Shown here: positions 38,179-46,449 of the stretch, piece after piece
How the letters are laid out: each line of letters opens with the position of its first letter
How positions within the stretch are numbered: the first letter of the stretch is position 1
Program-made: the position numbers and the translations under genes
Notes under the pieces: model-generated
Told to the model about the DNA's origin: nothing
What the model saw: the letters and a program-made list of their open reading frames with translations, nothing else
Database searches by the model: none
Virus record (IMG/VR): IMGVR_UViG_3300032240_002025
Location: 1-51,514 of that record
Source of the DNA: a virus
Direction: 5' to 3' (one strand)
Length of the DNA: 51,514 nt

Positions 38179-38808
38179 TTATTGAGCCATCAAATTTTTT
38201 AAATCTTTTTCAAGTTGATTACTATATGAAGAATTAATTAATTTAATATTTTGTTTTGCTTCATTTAATTCTATTTCATAATCGTAAATGCTAACAGCGG
38301 TTTTTGATATTGTTCTGGTTACAGAAGCACCACTACTAAATGTTTGTGTTGTTGAACTTTCTATGGTACTATTATATGTAGTCAAATCAACCACAACAGT
38401 TTTTGATGTTGTAGTTAATGACGTACTATCATAAGATGTAATTGTTTTTCTATATTCTTGAATTGTGTTTGAAATATAAGTAAAAACTTGATTATCTCCA
38501 CCAGCAGCTTCACTATATTTGTTTATTAAATATGCATCAAATTGTTTAGAAGATAATGGCCAATCCCATTGAGGATCCATAATTTCATTTGCATAAAGAA
38601 TCATCCAAAACTTATTTGAATCATCATAATATTTGTTTGCAATAATATCAGGTCTATCACTTTCTTTTAAATCATATGAATAAAATAACAATGGATTTTT
38701 TAATAGTGATGGTATAATTTCTACTCTGGCCATTAAATTAGTCAATAAAATGGCATTATTTTTAGAATCTGAAGCAATAACTAAAGGAAAAGTATTAAAA
38801 TATAACAT
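38179..38808 (-). CDS. 53: Baseplate wedge protein gp53
   Basis: 209 aa, near the T4 length (196). The N-terminal half with YDLKESDRPDIIANKYYDDS and KFWMILYANEIMDPQWDWPL is the gp53 wedge signature (LysM-like DRPDxIAxKYY). The C-terminal half is Ser/Thr-rich and ends in a helix. In T4, gp53 completes the wedge and lets six wedges join around the hub. It starts 2 bases after the gp48-like stop. Confidence 0.82.
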   Translation of the reverse strand: MLYFNTFPLVIASDSKNNAILLTNLMARVEIIPSLLKNPLLFYSYDLKESDRPDIIANKYYDDSNKFWMILYANEIMDPQWDWPLSSKQFDAYLINKYSEAAGGDNQVFTYISNTIQEYRKTITSYDSTSLTTTSKTVVVDLTTYNSTIESSTTQTFSSGASVTRTISKTAVSIYDYEIELNEAKQNIKLINSSYSNQLEKDLKNLMAQ

Positions 38809-38810
38809 GA

Positions 38811-39941
38811 TTACCTTCTTGGATTTGTAGTATCATTGAAATTATCTCTTGTAAGAATATCCATTTCTTTAAATGACATCTGTAATGTTGTTTGTAACAT
38901 TGTACTATCTTCATAAGTAGCAAAACCATTTGGAGCATGATTAACATCTAAAGCCGTCATAACACAACGACCATATCTTGGTAGATTTAAACTTCTTTGA
39001 CCATTAACATAAAAATCAATTTCGAATATAGAAGGAGGTATTAAAAACATACTATTTGTAGTTGCTTGTGTATTTTTACCAGCACTTTGTCCTAAACTTG
39101 GTGAAAAATAAAATCTAAATTGATTAATTATATTATTTACTTGTATACCTTCATCTTTTGATTTTGGTGTAAATGTAAATGATAGTTGAAAACTTCTTAA
39201 TCCTGTTCCACGATAAACCATCTGCAATTGTGGGTTTATTGCATAACCTTGAGCTCTTTGTAATAATGTTCCTAAATTTTCTACATTAACTCCAGGAACT
39301 CCAATTGCGCTAGCCGCAGCAACTGCAGCTTGTACAACATTTGGATCGCCACCAAGTGAATTACCTTTACCTAAACCACTTAAAACTCCATCAGCAATAT
39401 TACCAACTGCTCTGAGTGTTGTTATTGCAGCACCCAAATCTTGTGTAAGACTCATTTCTTCATAGTTGGCGTCATATGCTGCAGTTAATGTGTCTGGCAT
39501 ATAAAGTGATATACAAGATTTGATTTTACTAATCTGAGGAGATACTGTGAATCCAAGGCCTAATCCTACAGCTCCTAAAACAGAAAAAGCACCAACACTT
39601 AAAGCTTTATTACCAGCAGTTGATTCAGAACCTAGTAATGCGCCCGCTCCAACTGCAACTCCACCTAAAACACCCACAGCAATTGCAGAGTTATTAGATA
39701 TTCCTAATACAGTTTGATTATTAGCAAATCCAGTTGAAGCACTCTTAATTGCTGCTGGTTCAATGTCATAAATTCTAAAAGTCACCCAATGATTTTTTTC
39801 ATTTTTTGAAGTATCTGTTTTTTCACCTAAATCACTAGGATATTTAACAACGGATAAATCATTGGACGATTCATCGAGTTTAGATAAAGGTCCACGTAGG
39901 CCTACAGCAGTATTGACCTGAGTTAATGTTATGTCTGCCAT
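38811..39941 (-). CDS. 48: Baseplate tail-tube cap protein, gp48-like (gp48/gp54 family)
   Basis: 376 aa. The C-terminal half (MVYRGTGLRSFQLSFTFTPK, FRFYFSP, PRYGRCVMTALDVNHAPNGF, LQMSFKEMDILTRD) is the gp48/gp54-type fold related to tail-tube proteins. A Gly/Ala-rich hydrophobic region (about 85-150) separates it from the N-terminus. In T4, gp48 and gp54 cap the baseplate hub and start tube polymerisation. Only one is found here, plus a gp19-like protein at 41020. It is the first gene after the late promoter at 39970. Confidence 0.75.
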   Translation of the reverse strand: MADITLTQVNTAVGLRGPLSKLDESSNDLSVVKYPSDLGEKTDTSKNEKNHWVTFRIYDIEPAAIKSASTGFANNQTVLGISNNSAIAVGVLGGVAVGAGALLGSESTAGNKALSVGAFSVLGAVGLGLGFTVSPQISKIKSCISLYMPDTLTAAYDANYEEMSLTQDLGAAITTLRAVGNIADGVLSGLGKGNSLGGDPNVVQAAVAAASAIGVPGVNVENLGTLLQRAQGYAINPQLQMVYRGTGLRSFQLSFTFTPKSKDEGIQVNNIINQFRFYFSPSLGQSAGKNTQATTNSMFLIPPSIFEIDFYVNGQRSLNLPRYGRCVMTALDVNHAPNGFATYEDSTMLQTTLQMSFKEMDILTRDNFNDTTNPRR

Positions 39942-39969
39942 TTTTTTCTCTTAAATTTGATATACATAC

Positions 39970-39977
39970 TATTTATG
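39970..39977 (-). promoter_or_regulatory. T4-type late promoter for the leftward baseplate operon
   Basis: CATAAATA on the minus strand, 29 bases before the gp48-like start, in the only divergent junction of the window. It overlaps the start of the rightward gp4 gene. It should drive gp48, gp53, the hub and the wedge genes. Confidence 0.6.
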
Positions 39978-40409
39978 GCATATTCAGGACTATTTAAACC
40001 AAAACACCCAGAAAAGTATGTTGGAGACCCCAACAATATAGTATATCGCTCGTCTTGGGAATGTAAAGTAATGTCTTGGTTAGATAATAATGATTCTATT
40101 ATATCGTGGGCATCTGAAGAATTACAAATTCCTTACATTTCTCCTGTCGATAATCGTTGGCATCGTTATTTTCCAGACTTTTTAGTTAAAGTTAAAACAA
40201 AAGATAATAAAATATCAACTATGATGCTTGAAGTTAAGCCAAAAAAACAAACAGTACAACCTCAACCACAAAAAAGAGTTACAAAGCAATTTATATCAGA
40301 AGTTACGACATGGGGCGTCAATCAAGCCAAATGGAAAGCTGCTAACGAATATTGTTTAGACCGTGGCTGGCAATTCAAATTAATTACGGAAGACCATTTA
40401 GGACTGTAA
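39975..40409 (+). CDS. 4: Head completion protein gp4
   Basis: 144 aa from the ATG at 39975 (MAYSGLFKPKHPEKY), matching the T4 gp4 start; an ATG at 39957 would add six residues lying in the promoter region. Conserved blocks are YRSSWECKVMSWLD, RWHRYFPDFLVKV and MMLEVKPKKQT, a nuclease-like fold with D and ExK residues. T4 gp4 is needed to finish packaged heads before tails join. In T4, gene 4 adjoins gene 53 on the same strand; here it is divergent. Confidence 0.87.
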   Translation: MAYSGLFKPKHPEKYVGDPNNIVYRSSWECKVMSWLDNNDSIISWASEELQIPYISPVDNRWHRYFPDFLVKVKTKDNKISTMMLEVKPKKQTVQPQPQKRVTKQFISEVTTWGVNQAKWKAANEYCLDRGWQFKLITEDHLGL

Positions 40410-40421
40410 CTAAATAACTAA

Positions 40422-41018
40422 ATGACATCTATCTTATCTTCAATAACGGCTGAAAGAAAATCTCAAGGACTTAAAATGTCCTCAAGAGAATCTTATGCTT
40501 GGTTATTAAAAAGAATTGCTGAATTAAAAAGTTCTTCAGCATTAGCAAGTGGTATTTCGGCTGAAAAATATAGAAATAAGAATAAGTTTATCTTAGGTAA
40601 CCTATATTATTTTTATTATGACCCAAAAGGTAAAGATGATTTGGATTATTATGATAAATTCCCTTTGGTATTAACATTAGAAAAATATTCTGATGGATTC
40701 TTAGGGCTTAACCTACATTATTTGCCAATACAATACCGAGTGGCATTTTTAGGTAAGTTGATGCCTTACGCAGTTCATGGTGATGAGGACGGAATTAAAA
40801 GGTTAAGAGTCAGTTATGACATTTTAAACGCATCCAAGCGCTTTAAAGCGTTTCGGCCTTGTCTTAAAAGATATTTGAATAGTCATATTAGGTCAAAAAT
40901 ACTTGCCGTTCAGCCAAATGAATGGGACGTGGCAACTTTTCTGCCTGTCCAACAGTTTAAAGGGGCTACAGCCAAAACAGTATGGCAAGAATCGGTAAAC
41001 GAAATAAGGAATAATTAG
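40422..41018 (+). CDS. Conserved T4-like phage protein of unknown function
   Basis: 198 aa. YYFYYDPKGKDDLDYYDKFP, DGFLGLNLHYLPIQYR, PCLKRYLNSHIRSKILAVQP and EWDVATFLPVQQF are strongly patterned and recur in proteins of aquatic T4-like phages next to gp4. No function is established. The position beside gp4 might suggest a head-completion or DNA-end role like T4 gp2, but I see no direct evidence. Stop and next start are separated by one base. Confidence 0.65.
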   Translation: MTSILSSITAERKSQGLKMSSRESYAWLLKRIAELKSSSALASGISAEKYRNKNKFILGNLYYFYYDPKGKDDLDYYDKFPLVLTLEKYSDGFLGLNLHYLPIQYRVAFLGKLMPYAVHGDEDGIKRLRVSYDILNASKRFKAFRPCLKRYLNSHIRSKILAVQPNEWDVATFLPVQQFKGATAKTVWQESVNEIRNN

Positions 41019-41019
41019 A

Positions 41020-41553
41020 ATGCCTTCCATAAAAGATTTTATTGGTAGTTTTAATAGAGGTGAATTAGCTAGACCAAATCGCTTTACTGCGGAAGTTACT
41101 TTTCCAATCTCACTAACAAAAAATAACACCACACTTGATTGTGAAACGGCCGAATTACCAGGTTTAACATATGCTACAACCGAACAAAAATTTGGTTCAA
41201 ATCCAATTGAAAAATATCCATATCATGTACAATTCAATGATATTAATTTAACATTTATTGTTCGTGAGGATATGGATATAAAAAAGAACATGGATAATTG
41301 GATGAATCTCATTTCTTCAAACAGCGGTTATAATTTTAAATATAAAAAAGATTATGCCGGCACTATAACAATTACACAATATTCTTTAAAAGATAATCCA
41401 ATATATCAAGTAGAATTAATTGATGCATATCCAATTTCAGTTAATCAACTTGATTTAGATTGGTCAAATGAAGGATACCATAAATTAACTGTTGTTTTTG
41501 CATATACATATTGGAAAAGTATTACTAGTGAATTGATTGCTAATTTTAAATAA
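41020..41553 (+). CDS. Tail tube protein, gp19 family
   Basis: 177 aa against 163 for T4 gp19. LARPNRFTAEVTFP, DCETAELPGL, YPYHVQFNDINLTFIVREDM and VNQLDLDWSNEGYHKLTVVF are the conserved tube/baseplate beta-barrel segments. It may be the main tube protein or a baseplate-proximal paralogue replacing gp54, since the main gp18-gp19 pair of T4-like phages normally lies elsewhere. It is in an operon with gp4 and the gp26-like chaperone. Confidence 0.78.
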   Translation: MPSIKDFIGSFNRGELARPNRFTAEVTFPISLTKNNTTLDCETAELPGLTYATTEQKFGSNPIEKYPYHVQFNDINLTFIVREDMDIKKNMDNWMNLISSNSGYNFKYKKDYAGTITITQYSLKDNPIYQVELIDAYPISVNQLDLDWSNEGYHKLTVVFAYTYWKSITSELIANFK

Positions 41554-41574
41554 ATTTAATGGAGTGAAAATAAA

Positions 41575-42300
41575 ATGGCTTTACCTAGAATTGATACACC
41601 GGTTTATGACCTTGAATTACCATTATCGAAAAAGAAAATACGTTTTAGACCTTTTTTAGTAAAAGAACAACGTAATCTGATGATGGCTATGGAATCTGAT
41701 GATAAAGAAACGATTGAAAGAAACATTCGTCAAGTGTTACACAATTGCACATTGACTGAAGGCCTTGATATTGATAAACTACCAATTATTGATGTTGAAT
41801 TTTATTTCATCAATCTTAGAGCAAGGTCGGTTGGTGAAGTAGTTGAAAATAAATATCGTTGTGAAAATGAGGTTGAAGAAAAACGTTGTGGTAATTTGAT
41901 GGATGTGAATTTTAATTTATTAGAAATTCAAATTGATTCGGATCCAACTATGTCGGATGTAATTCAAGTCAATAATCAAATTAGCGTTAAACTAAAGTAT
42001 CCAGAATTTTCTATTGTACAACGTGCTAGTAAATTTGAAAATACTACAGATATGGCATTTGATATGATTGTAGAAAGTATTGAATACATTTTTGATGGTG
42101 AACAATATTACTATGCAGAAGAATCTGACCCAGCAGAATTAATTGAATTTGTAGAATCATTAAATCAAGCACAATTTGAAAAGATTGAAGAATTTTTTAA
42201 TAAGTTACCAAAGTTAAATAAGAAAATTGAGGTTGATTGTAAAAAATGTGGTTTCCATCATACAATTAATGTGGAGGGTCTAGACTCTTTTTTCGTATAA
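41575..42300 (+). CDS. 26: Baseplate hub assembly protein, gp26-like (T4_baseplate family), with -1 frameshift site
   Basis: 241 aa in the zero frame, after GGAGTG. The N-terminus (PVYDLELPLSKKKIRFRPFL then VKEQRNLMMAME) is typical of the T4 gp26-related baseplate family. Four cysteines (C96, C105, C222, C225) look like a zinc site. The last codons are TCT TTT TTC GTA TAA: the run T-TTT-TTC is a classic -1 slippery heptamer, and 10 bases upstream lies GGAGGG. A -1 shift gives a 304-aa protein with 64 extra residues (next entry), as for the lambda G/GT tail assembly chaperones. It sits just before tape-measure candidates, as those chaperones do. Confidence 0.8.
   Translation: MALPRIDTPVYDLELPLSKKKIRFRPFLVKEQRNLMMAMESDDKETIERNIRQVLHNCTLTEGLDIDKLPIIDVEFYFINLRARSVGEVVENKYRCENEVEEKRCGNLMDVNFNLLEIQIDSDPTMSDVIQVNNQISVKLKYPEFSIVQRASKFENTTDMAFDMIVESIEYIFDGEQYYYAEESDPAELIEFVESLNQAQFEKIEEFFNKLPKLNKKIEVDCKKCGFHHTINVEGLDSFFV
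42273..42294 (+). promoter_or_regulatory. Programmed -1 ribosomal frameshift signal
   Basis: GGAGGG at 42273-42278 is followed, about 10 bases later, by the slippery heptamer TTTTTTC at 42288-42294, read T-TTT-TTC in the zero frame. The zero-frame stop is at 42298. The layout (internal Shine-Dalgarno about 10 bases before a slippery site) matches the E. coli dnaX stimulator. After slippage the frame stays open for 64 codons and ends in TGA at 42486-42488, overlapping the next ATG. Confidence 0.75.
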
Positions 42301-42488
42301 CATTTCGTCATGACAATCTGAAGAATTACTATAAAACAAACTTTGCATTAATGCAACACCACAAATATAGTTTGTTTGAACTTGAAAATATGCTGCCTTG
42401 GGAACGTGAAATATATGTTGCTATGCTTATACAATACATTGAAGAAGAAAATGAAAAAATTAAGCAAAGACAAGCAGCCCGTAGATGA
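42294..42488 (+). CDS. Frameshifted C-terminal extension of the gp26-like protein
   Basis: 64 codons in the -1 frame relative to the gp26-like gene. The product reads RITFRHDNLKNYYKTNFALM, then segments such as HHKYSLFELENMLPWEREIY and IQYIEEENEKIKQRQAARR. No start codon with a ribosome binding site is present near its beginning; the first in-frame ATG (42351) lacks one and would lose the first 19 codons. Its TGA overlaps the ATG of the next gene (ATGA), which argues that this frame is translated. Its position corresponds to T4 gene 51, but I cannot show homology. Confidence 0.72.
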   Translation, partial: RITFRHDNLKNYYKTNFALMQHHKYSLFELENMLPWEREIYVAMLIQYIEEENEKIKQRQAARR

Positions 42489-44524
42489 TAACTAAAAAAC
42501 TAAAAAACAAAATATTTGTTTGGAATCCTAATGCCTTCAATGGTAGAGGATATTGGTTCGTTTTAGGTAAAAATGGTAGTTATGGATTAGCTGCATCCAA
42601 AAAAGAAGCAGGATATCTAAGTCGTCCTACAGTAACTCAGACTAAGCAAAATTCTCCCGAACCAGAAGATACAGAAAGTGGAATTTCTGAAAAAGGTATT
42701 TCTGAAAATACACAACAATTCTTAAACGGTTTAAAAAATAAATTTAGCCTAAAAAACCTAAAGAACATGATTAAGCCTACAGGCGAAAAAATGACTGAAG
42801 GTATAACAGGTGAAAAAGACCAAAGTGAGATGTTTGGTAAAACAAAACCTTCTTCAATAACTCCTGAAAAAATTGGTAATGTTGATACAGCATTTTTTAC
42901 TAAGGTAGCAAGTTCTCGTATTGAAGCTCCAAAACGTGGAGATAGTATTGCGACTGTATCTACTAGAATTTTAGCTTTATTTGATAAAACGTATCAGGAA
43001 AAAAAATTAGAAAGAGAATTGATTAGAAACTTTGAGCATGAAAAAATGGCCGAAGATAAAAGGCGTCATGAAGAATTAATTAAAAAAATATATGAGTCTA
43101 AGGGAATGAAAACTCCCGGGGGTAAAAATGAAAATGTTACCAAGTTTGAAGATAAACTTGATAAACAAAAATTAGATGATATAAAAAATATTAAAATTGA
43201 AGAAGGTGCTGGAGGAGGAACAACTGGTGGAACTAATGCACCAACTGCACCTAATACAAACACACCAACTGCACCTAATACAAACACAACAACTGCTCCT
43301 ACAAATGCTGGACCTTCAAACGCATCGACCACAGCAACTAAAACAACTACAACAAGTGTTCCTCCACCTAATATTCCACAAGGTACATTACCAAAAGGCG
43401 TTAGTACTTTTAATAACTTTGGTCAACAAAGAGCAACTCATAAACACGAAGGTAATGACTACCCTGCACCTGTGGGTACACCTTTATTTGCAGTTAAAGA
43501 CGGAACGATTACTGAATCTCGTTGGCAAAATCCAAAAGTTACATCAGGAGAAGGTGCTGGATACGGTCAATTTATAGATGTTAACCATGGAGATGGAACA
43601 AGCACACGTTATGGACACTTATCAGAAATGATTGTTAAAAAAGGTGATAAGGTTAAAGCAGGACAACAAATTGCACTTTCAGGAAATACAGGACATTCTA
43701 CAGGACCACATTTACATTTTGAATATAGAGAAAATGGCGAACCAGTAAAACCTTATGATTACGGTATATTAGCTTTTAATCCTGGGAAAAAATTAGAAGA
43801 AGTTCCTAAAACAAATACAGAAACAGCAACAAAAATGAGTCCAGATGCTGAGATTGCTTTGTTTAGAGGAATTACTAAACAACCAGGTTATGAAAATAGT
43901 AGTGTGGGAGTTGATGCTACAGCTAAATCTTTAATGGAATCTGGATTTAAAGCTGAGGCAAAAGATTATGATAAATTTGTTCCACCAAAAGCAAAAGACG
44001 GAATGCCTTTATATGGATTTAGTGCTGGTGCTGCGCCGGCTATAGAATTTGCAAGAAAAAATCCAAATGTTAAATTTTCAACTGCATACCTTATAGACCC
44101 GCATAGTAGTTCATTAGGTCCTTTATTAGATAATGTACCAAAAAACATTAATAAAATTATTGTTTGGTATAATCCAAATCAACCTTATTTGAAACCTTAT
44201 TTAAATAGAATGGTTTCTCACGATAATATTGAATTTAGAAAAAATTATACTCCACATATGTTGATGCCGCAAAATTTGAAATCAGAAATTGTGGCTGATA
44301 TAAAAAATAAAGCAACACAAATAGCATCAAATGACAAAGGAACTGATTTAAATAATAAATCTTTAGAAAATAAAAATTTAAAAAATGAAGTTAACCCGGT
44401 TATTGCAGTTAATAATTCAGAAAGAACAACAAAAATAGGAAATAAATCTGAACCTAAAATATTAGTAGCTAAAAATAAACCAGATTTACCTATATTCATG
44501 CAAGAATCAATTCAATTTAGATAA
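42485..44524 (+). CDS. Tail-associated protein with M23 peptidase and serine-hydrolase-like domain
   Basis: 679 aa. Residues 1-45 form a module (KIFVWNPNAFNGRGYWFVLG) repeated at the start of the next protein. Low-complexity and helical regions follow, then a Thr/Pro/Asn linker (about 245-300). An M23 endopeptidase spans about 305-430 with HEGND (H321, D325) and HLHFE (H409, H411) as zinc ligands, so it should cut peptidoglycan cross-links. After it, about 455-610 resembles an alpha/beta hydrolase with GFSAG (S513), LIDPH (D538) and TPHML (H591) as a possible triad. The start is coupled to the frameshift product. Position and length suggest a tape-measure or hub protein that opens the cell wall during DNA entry. 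Confidence 0.75.
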   Translation: MITKKLKNKIFVWNPNAFNGRGYWFVLGKNGSYGLAASKKEAGYLSRPTVTQTKQNSPEPEDTESGISEKGISENTQQFLNGLKNKFSLKNLKNMIKPTGEKMTEGITGEKDQSEMFGKTKPSSITPEKIGNVDTAFFTKVASSRIEAPKRGDSIATVSTRILALFDKTYQEKKLERELIRNFEHEKMAEDKRRHEELIKKIYESKGMKTPGGKNENVTKFEDKLDKQKLDDIKNIKIEEGAGGGTTGGTNAPTAPNTNTPTAPNTNTTTAPTNAGPSNASTTATKTTTTSVPPPNIPQGTLPKGVSTFNNFGQQRATHKHEGNDYPAPVGTPLFAVKDGTITESRWQNPKVTSGEGAGYGQFIDVNHGDGTSTRYGHLSEMIVKKGDKVKAGQQIALSGNTGHSTGPHLHFEYRENGEPVKPYDYGILAFNPGKKLEEVPKTNTETATKMSPDAEIALFRGITKQPGYENSSVGVDATAKSLMESGFKAEAKDYDKFVPPKAKDGMPLYGFSAGAAPAIEFARKNPNVKFSTAYLIDPHSSSLGPLLDNVPKNINKIIVWYNPNQPYLKPYLNRMVSHDNIEFRKNYTPHMLMPQNLKSEIVADIKNKATQIASNDKGTDLNNKSLENKNLKNEVNPVIAVNNSERTTKIGNKSEPKILVAKNKPDLPIFMQESIQFR

Positions 44525-44532
44525 ATTAAAAA

Positions 44533-46404
44533 ATGACAAAAACAAAAGCAATTACCAAAAAACTAAAAGATGAAATATTCATTTGGGATCCTACTGCGTA
44601 TAGTAATAAAGGATATTGGTATGTCTTGGGTACTACAGGTGCGTTTGGAAGACCAGCAAGCAAAGCTGAGAATATAAAATTAGGTAAGCCTCCAAAACCA
44701 GAAACAGAACCAGTTTCACCACAAGTAATTAATGATTCTGATGTGGCCAAAGAACCTACTAAAGCAAAGTCGGTTGAATATCGTAAAGCTAAAAAGGTTG
44801 GAAATCAATCTATAAAAGAATTGGCATTCAAAAAATACTTTGATGAAGGAGAAAGTTTAGGTTCTGCAATTAAGAGTAGTATTTCTGATAAATTTAAAGC
44901 TAGAGTTTCTAACATCAAAGAGAAATTTGACCCGCTCAATATTGCTAAGAATGTATTTGGCAATAAGATAGCGGCCGTTATTGGCCGTAAGATGGGTAGA
45001 GATGAAAAAGATATCAAATATTTTACTGGTTATGGTAACAAAAAAGCCAAACAAGTTGGAGAAACTTCTACAAAAATTGGTAAAGTTGGAGATGATAATC
45101 TTGAAGAAGCCTTACACACAAAAGTATCTTCTGGTAATAATACAAGAGTAAGAACAAAAGAAAGTGTTACTGATATTTTAGCTAAGTTATATAATTTAAT
45201 TAAAAAGCACCACGATGAAGAAATCAAAGAAAACAAATTACATAAAAAAGACCAAGAAAAATTTGAAGAATTAAAAAATACTTGGAACAAAGAATTAATT
45301 CAAGCAATAACAGGTAAAGAAGAAGAACCAACAATAAAAGTAAAAGAATTTAATAAGTTTATAACAGACCTAACGGATAAACTTGAGGAGATGGCTGAGG
45401 CAATTTCAGCTACTGCATCAGGTATGAGTATCGCAGATTTTGGTAAAAAAGGAGCTAAAAAACGTTTAGGTAAATCTTTATTATCTGGAGCTGCTAATCT
45501 TTTAGGTCGTGTAGCATTAGCAGTTGCAACGAATCCTGTTACATGGATTGCTGGTGCCTTTGCTTTACCTTTCATAGGTGCTGGTGTTGAATTGGCTGAA
45601 ATTAAAAAAGATCCTAATAATCCAAAATATAAATTTAATCCTTATGCAATGGTTGAAAGAGGTGAAGCTAAAGACATTGGTGAAGCTGAAAAAATGAATA
45701 AAGATAGGGGTTTAAAACAAGTAAGAGCCCCAGAAATTGAAGATGCTCTCAAAGATAAAAATGTTACTGATGAAAAATTGGTAGAAATATATGGTTACCC
45801 AAGAGAAGTATTGAAAAATTTTGTAACCCAAAACCCTAAAGGTGTCTTGCAAGTTGTTCCGGAAAGATTGAGAGCAGAGGTTAAAAAAGAAATTGAAGTA
45901 CCAACTCAAACTCAGCAAAGTTCAGAATCAAGTTCTTCACAATCAAAGTCATCAAATAATACAGCATCACAAGTTAGCACAAAAGATGATAAGAGTCTTG
46001 ATGAATCACAAAAAGATGTGGGAAAACAAACTGTTTCAGTTGCATCAGCTAATGAGACACAAGGTTCTACACCTTCAATATCAGAAAGTCCCACAGCAAC
46101 AGAAGAAACGACACCTCAGCTTGCAGGAATGGATTCAAAAATAAGTCCAGAAATAGAATCAACACTTGCTTCAGAAATGTCAACTACTCCAAAATATGAT
46201 ATTGCTTCAATAATTAATGAAAATGTGGATTTAAATAATAGTGAAAATATGAATTATGGCAGTTCTATTATTGCCGACAATTCAAAGAAAATTAATATTA
46301 TTAATCAAAATAACGATGGACTTTTGATAGAAGAATTAACGAGTGTTAGATTAGAAGAATCTACACTTAATAAAATTGCAAGACAGAGTGTGCGATTGGT
46401 ATAA
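44533..46404 (+). CDS. Candidate tape-measure protein (gp29-like position)
   Basis: 623 aa, near the 590 aa of T4 gp29. It begins with the same module as the preceding gene (ITKKLKDEIFIWDPTAYSNK then GYWYVLG). Long charged helices span about 80-290. A hydrophobic segment (about 325-360, VALAVATNPVTWIAGAFALP) could cross a membrane on injection. The C-terminal 170 residues are Ser/Gln/Thr-rich and probably disordered. Helical rod, membrane segment, size and location after the chaperone fit a tape measure; direct homology is not shown. The stop is just before a terminator serving the opposite strand. Confidence 0.6.
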   Translation: MTKTKAITKKLKDEIFIWDPTAYSNKGYWYVLGTTGAFGRPASKAENIKLGKPPKPETEPVSPQVINDSDVAKEPTKAKSVEYRKAKKVGNQSIKELAFKKYFDEGESLGSAIKSSISDKFKARVSNIKEKFDPLNIAKNVFGNKIAAVIGRKMGRDEKDIKYFTGYGNKKAKQVGETSTKIGKVGDDNLEEALHTKVSSGNNTRVRTKESVTDILAKLYNLIKKHHDEEIKENKLHKKDQEKFEELKNTWNKELIQAITGKEEEPTIKVKEFNKFITDLTDKLEEMAEAISATASGMSIADFGKKGAKKRLGKSLLSGAANLLGRVALAVATNPVTWIAGAFALPFIGAGVELAEIKKDPNNPKYKFNPYAMVERGEAKDIGEAEKMNKDRGLKQVRAPEIEDALKDKNVTDEKLVEIYGYPREVLKNFVTQNPKGVLQVVPERLRAEVKKEIEVPTQTQQSSESSSSQSKSSNNTASQVSTKDDKSLDESQKDVGKQTVSVASANETQGSTPSISESPTATEETTPQLAGMDSKISPEIESTLASEMSTTPKYDIASIINENVDLNNSENMNYGSSIIADNSKKINIINQNNDGLLIEELTSVRLEESTLNKIARQSVRLV

Positions 46405-46424
46405 AAAACCCCGCCGAAGCGGGG
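46403..46424 (-). terminator. Rho-independent terminator of gp32
   Basis: On the minus strand a six-base GC stem CCCCGC/GCGGGG closes a C-UUCG-G tetraloop (46424-46409) and is followed by six T residues (46408-46403). It lies 25 bases after the gp32 stop, between convergent genes. The plus strand has the stem but no T tract, so it mainly ends leftward transcription. Confidence 0.9.
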
Positions 46425-46449
46425 TGTAGTACTTGCACGGGATTCTTAA

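Noticed and set aside
41575-42300. Early stop of the gp26-like gene as a sequencing frameshift error
   Set aside because: The slippery heptamer, upstream GGAGGG and intact coupling of the -1 frame to the next gene fit a programmed event better than a random error, although a length error in the T run cannot be fully excluded.
42344-42357. Perfect palindrome TTGCATTAATGCAA downstream of the frameshift site as a stimulatory stem-loop
   Set aside because: It has no loop and is about 50 bases past the slippery site, too far for a typical stimulator.
46405-46440. Terminator for the rightward tape-measure operon
   Set aside because: The GC hairpin has a T tract only on the minus strand; on the plus strand no U run follows.
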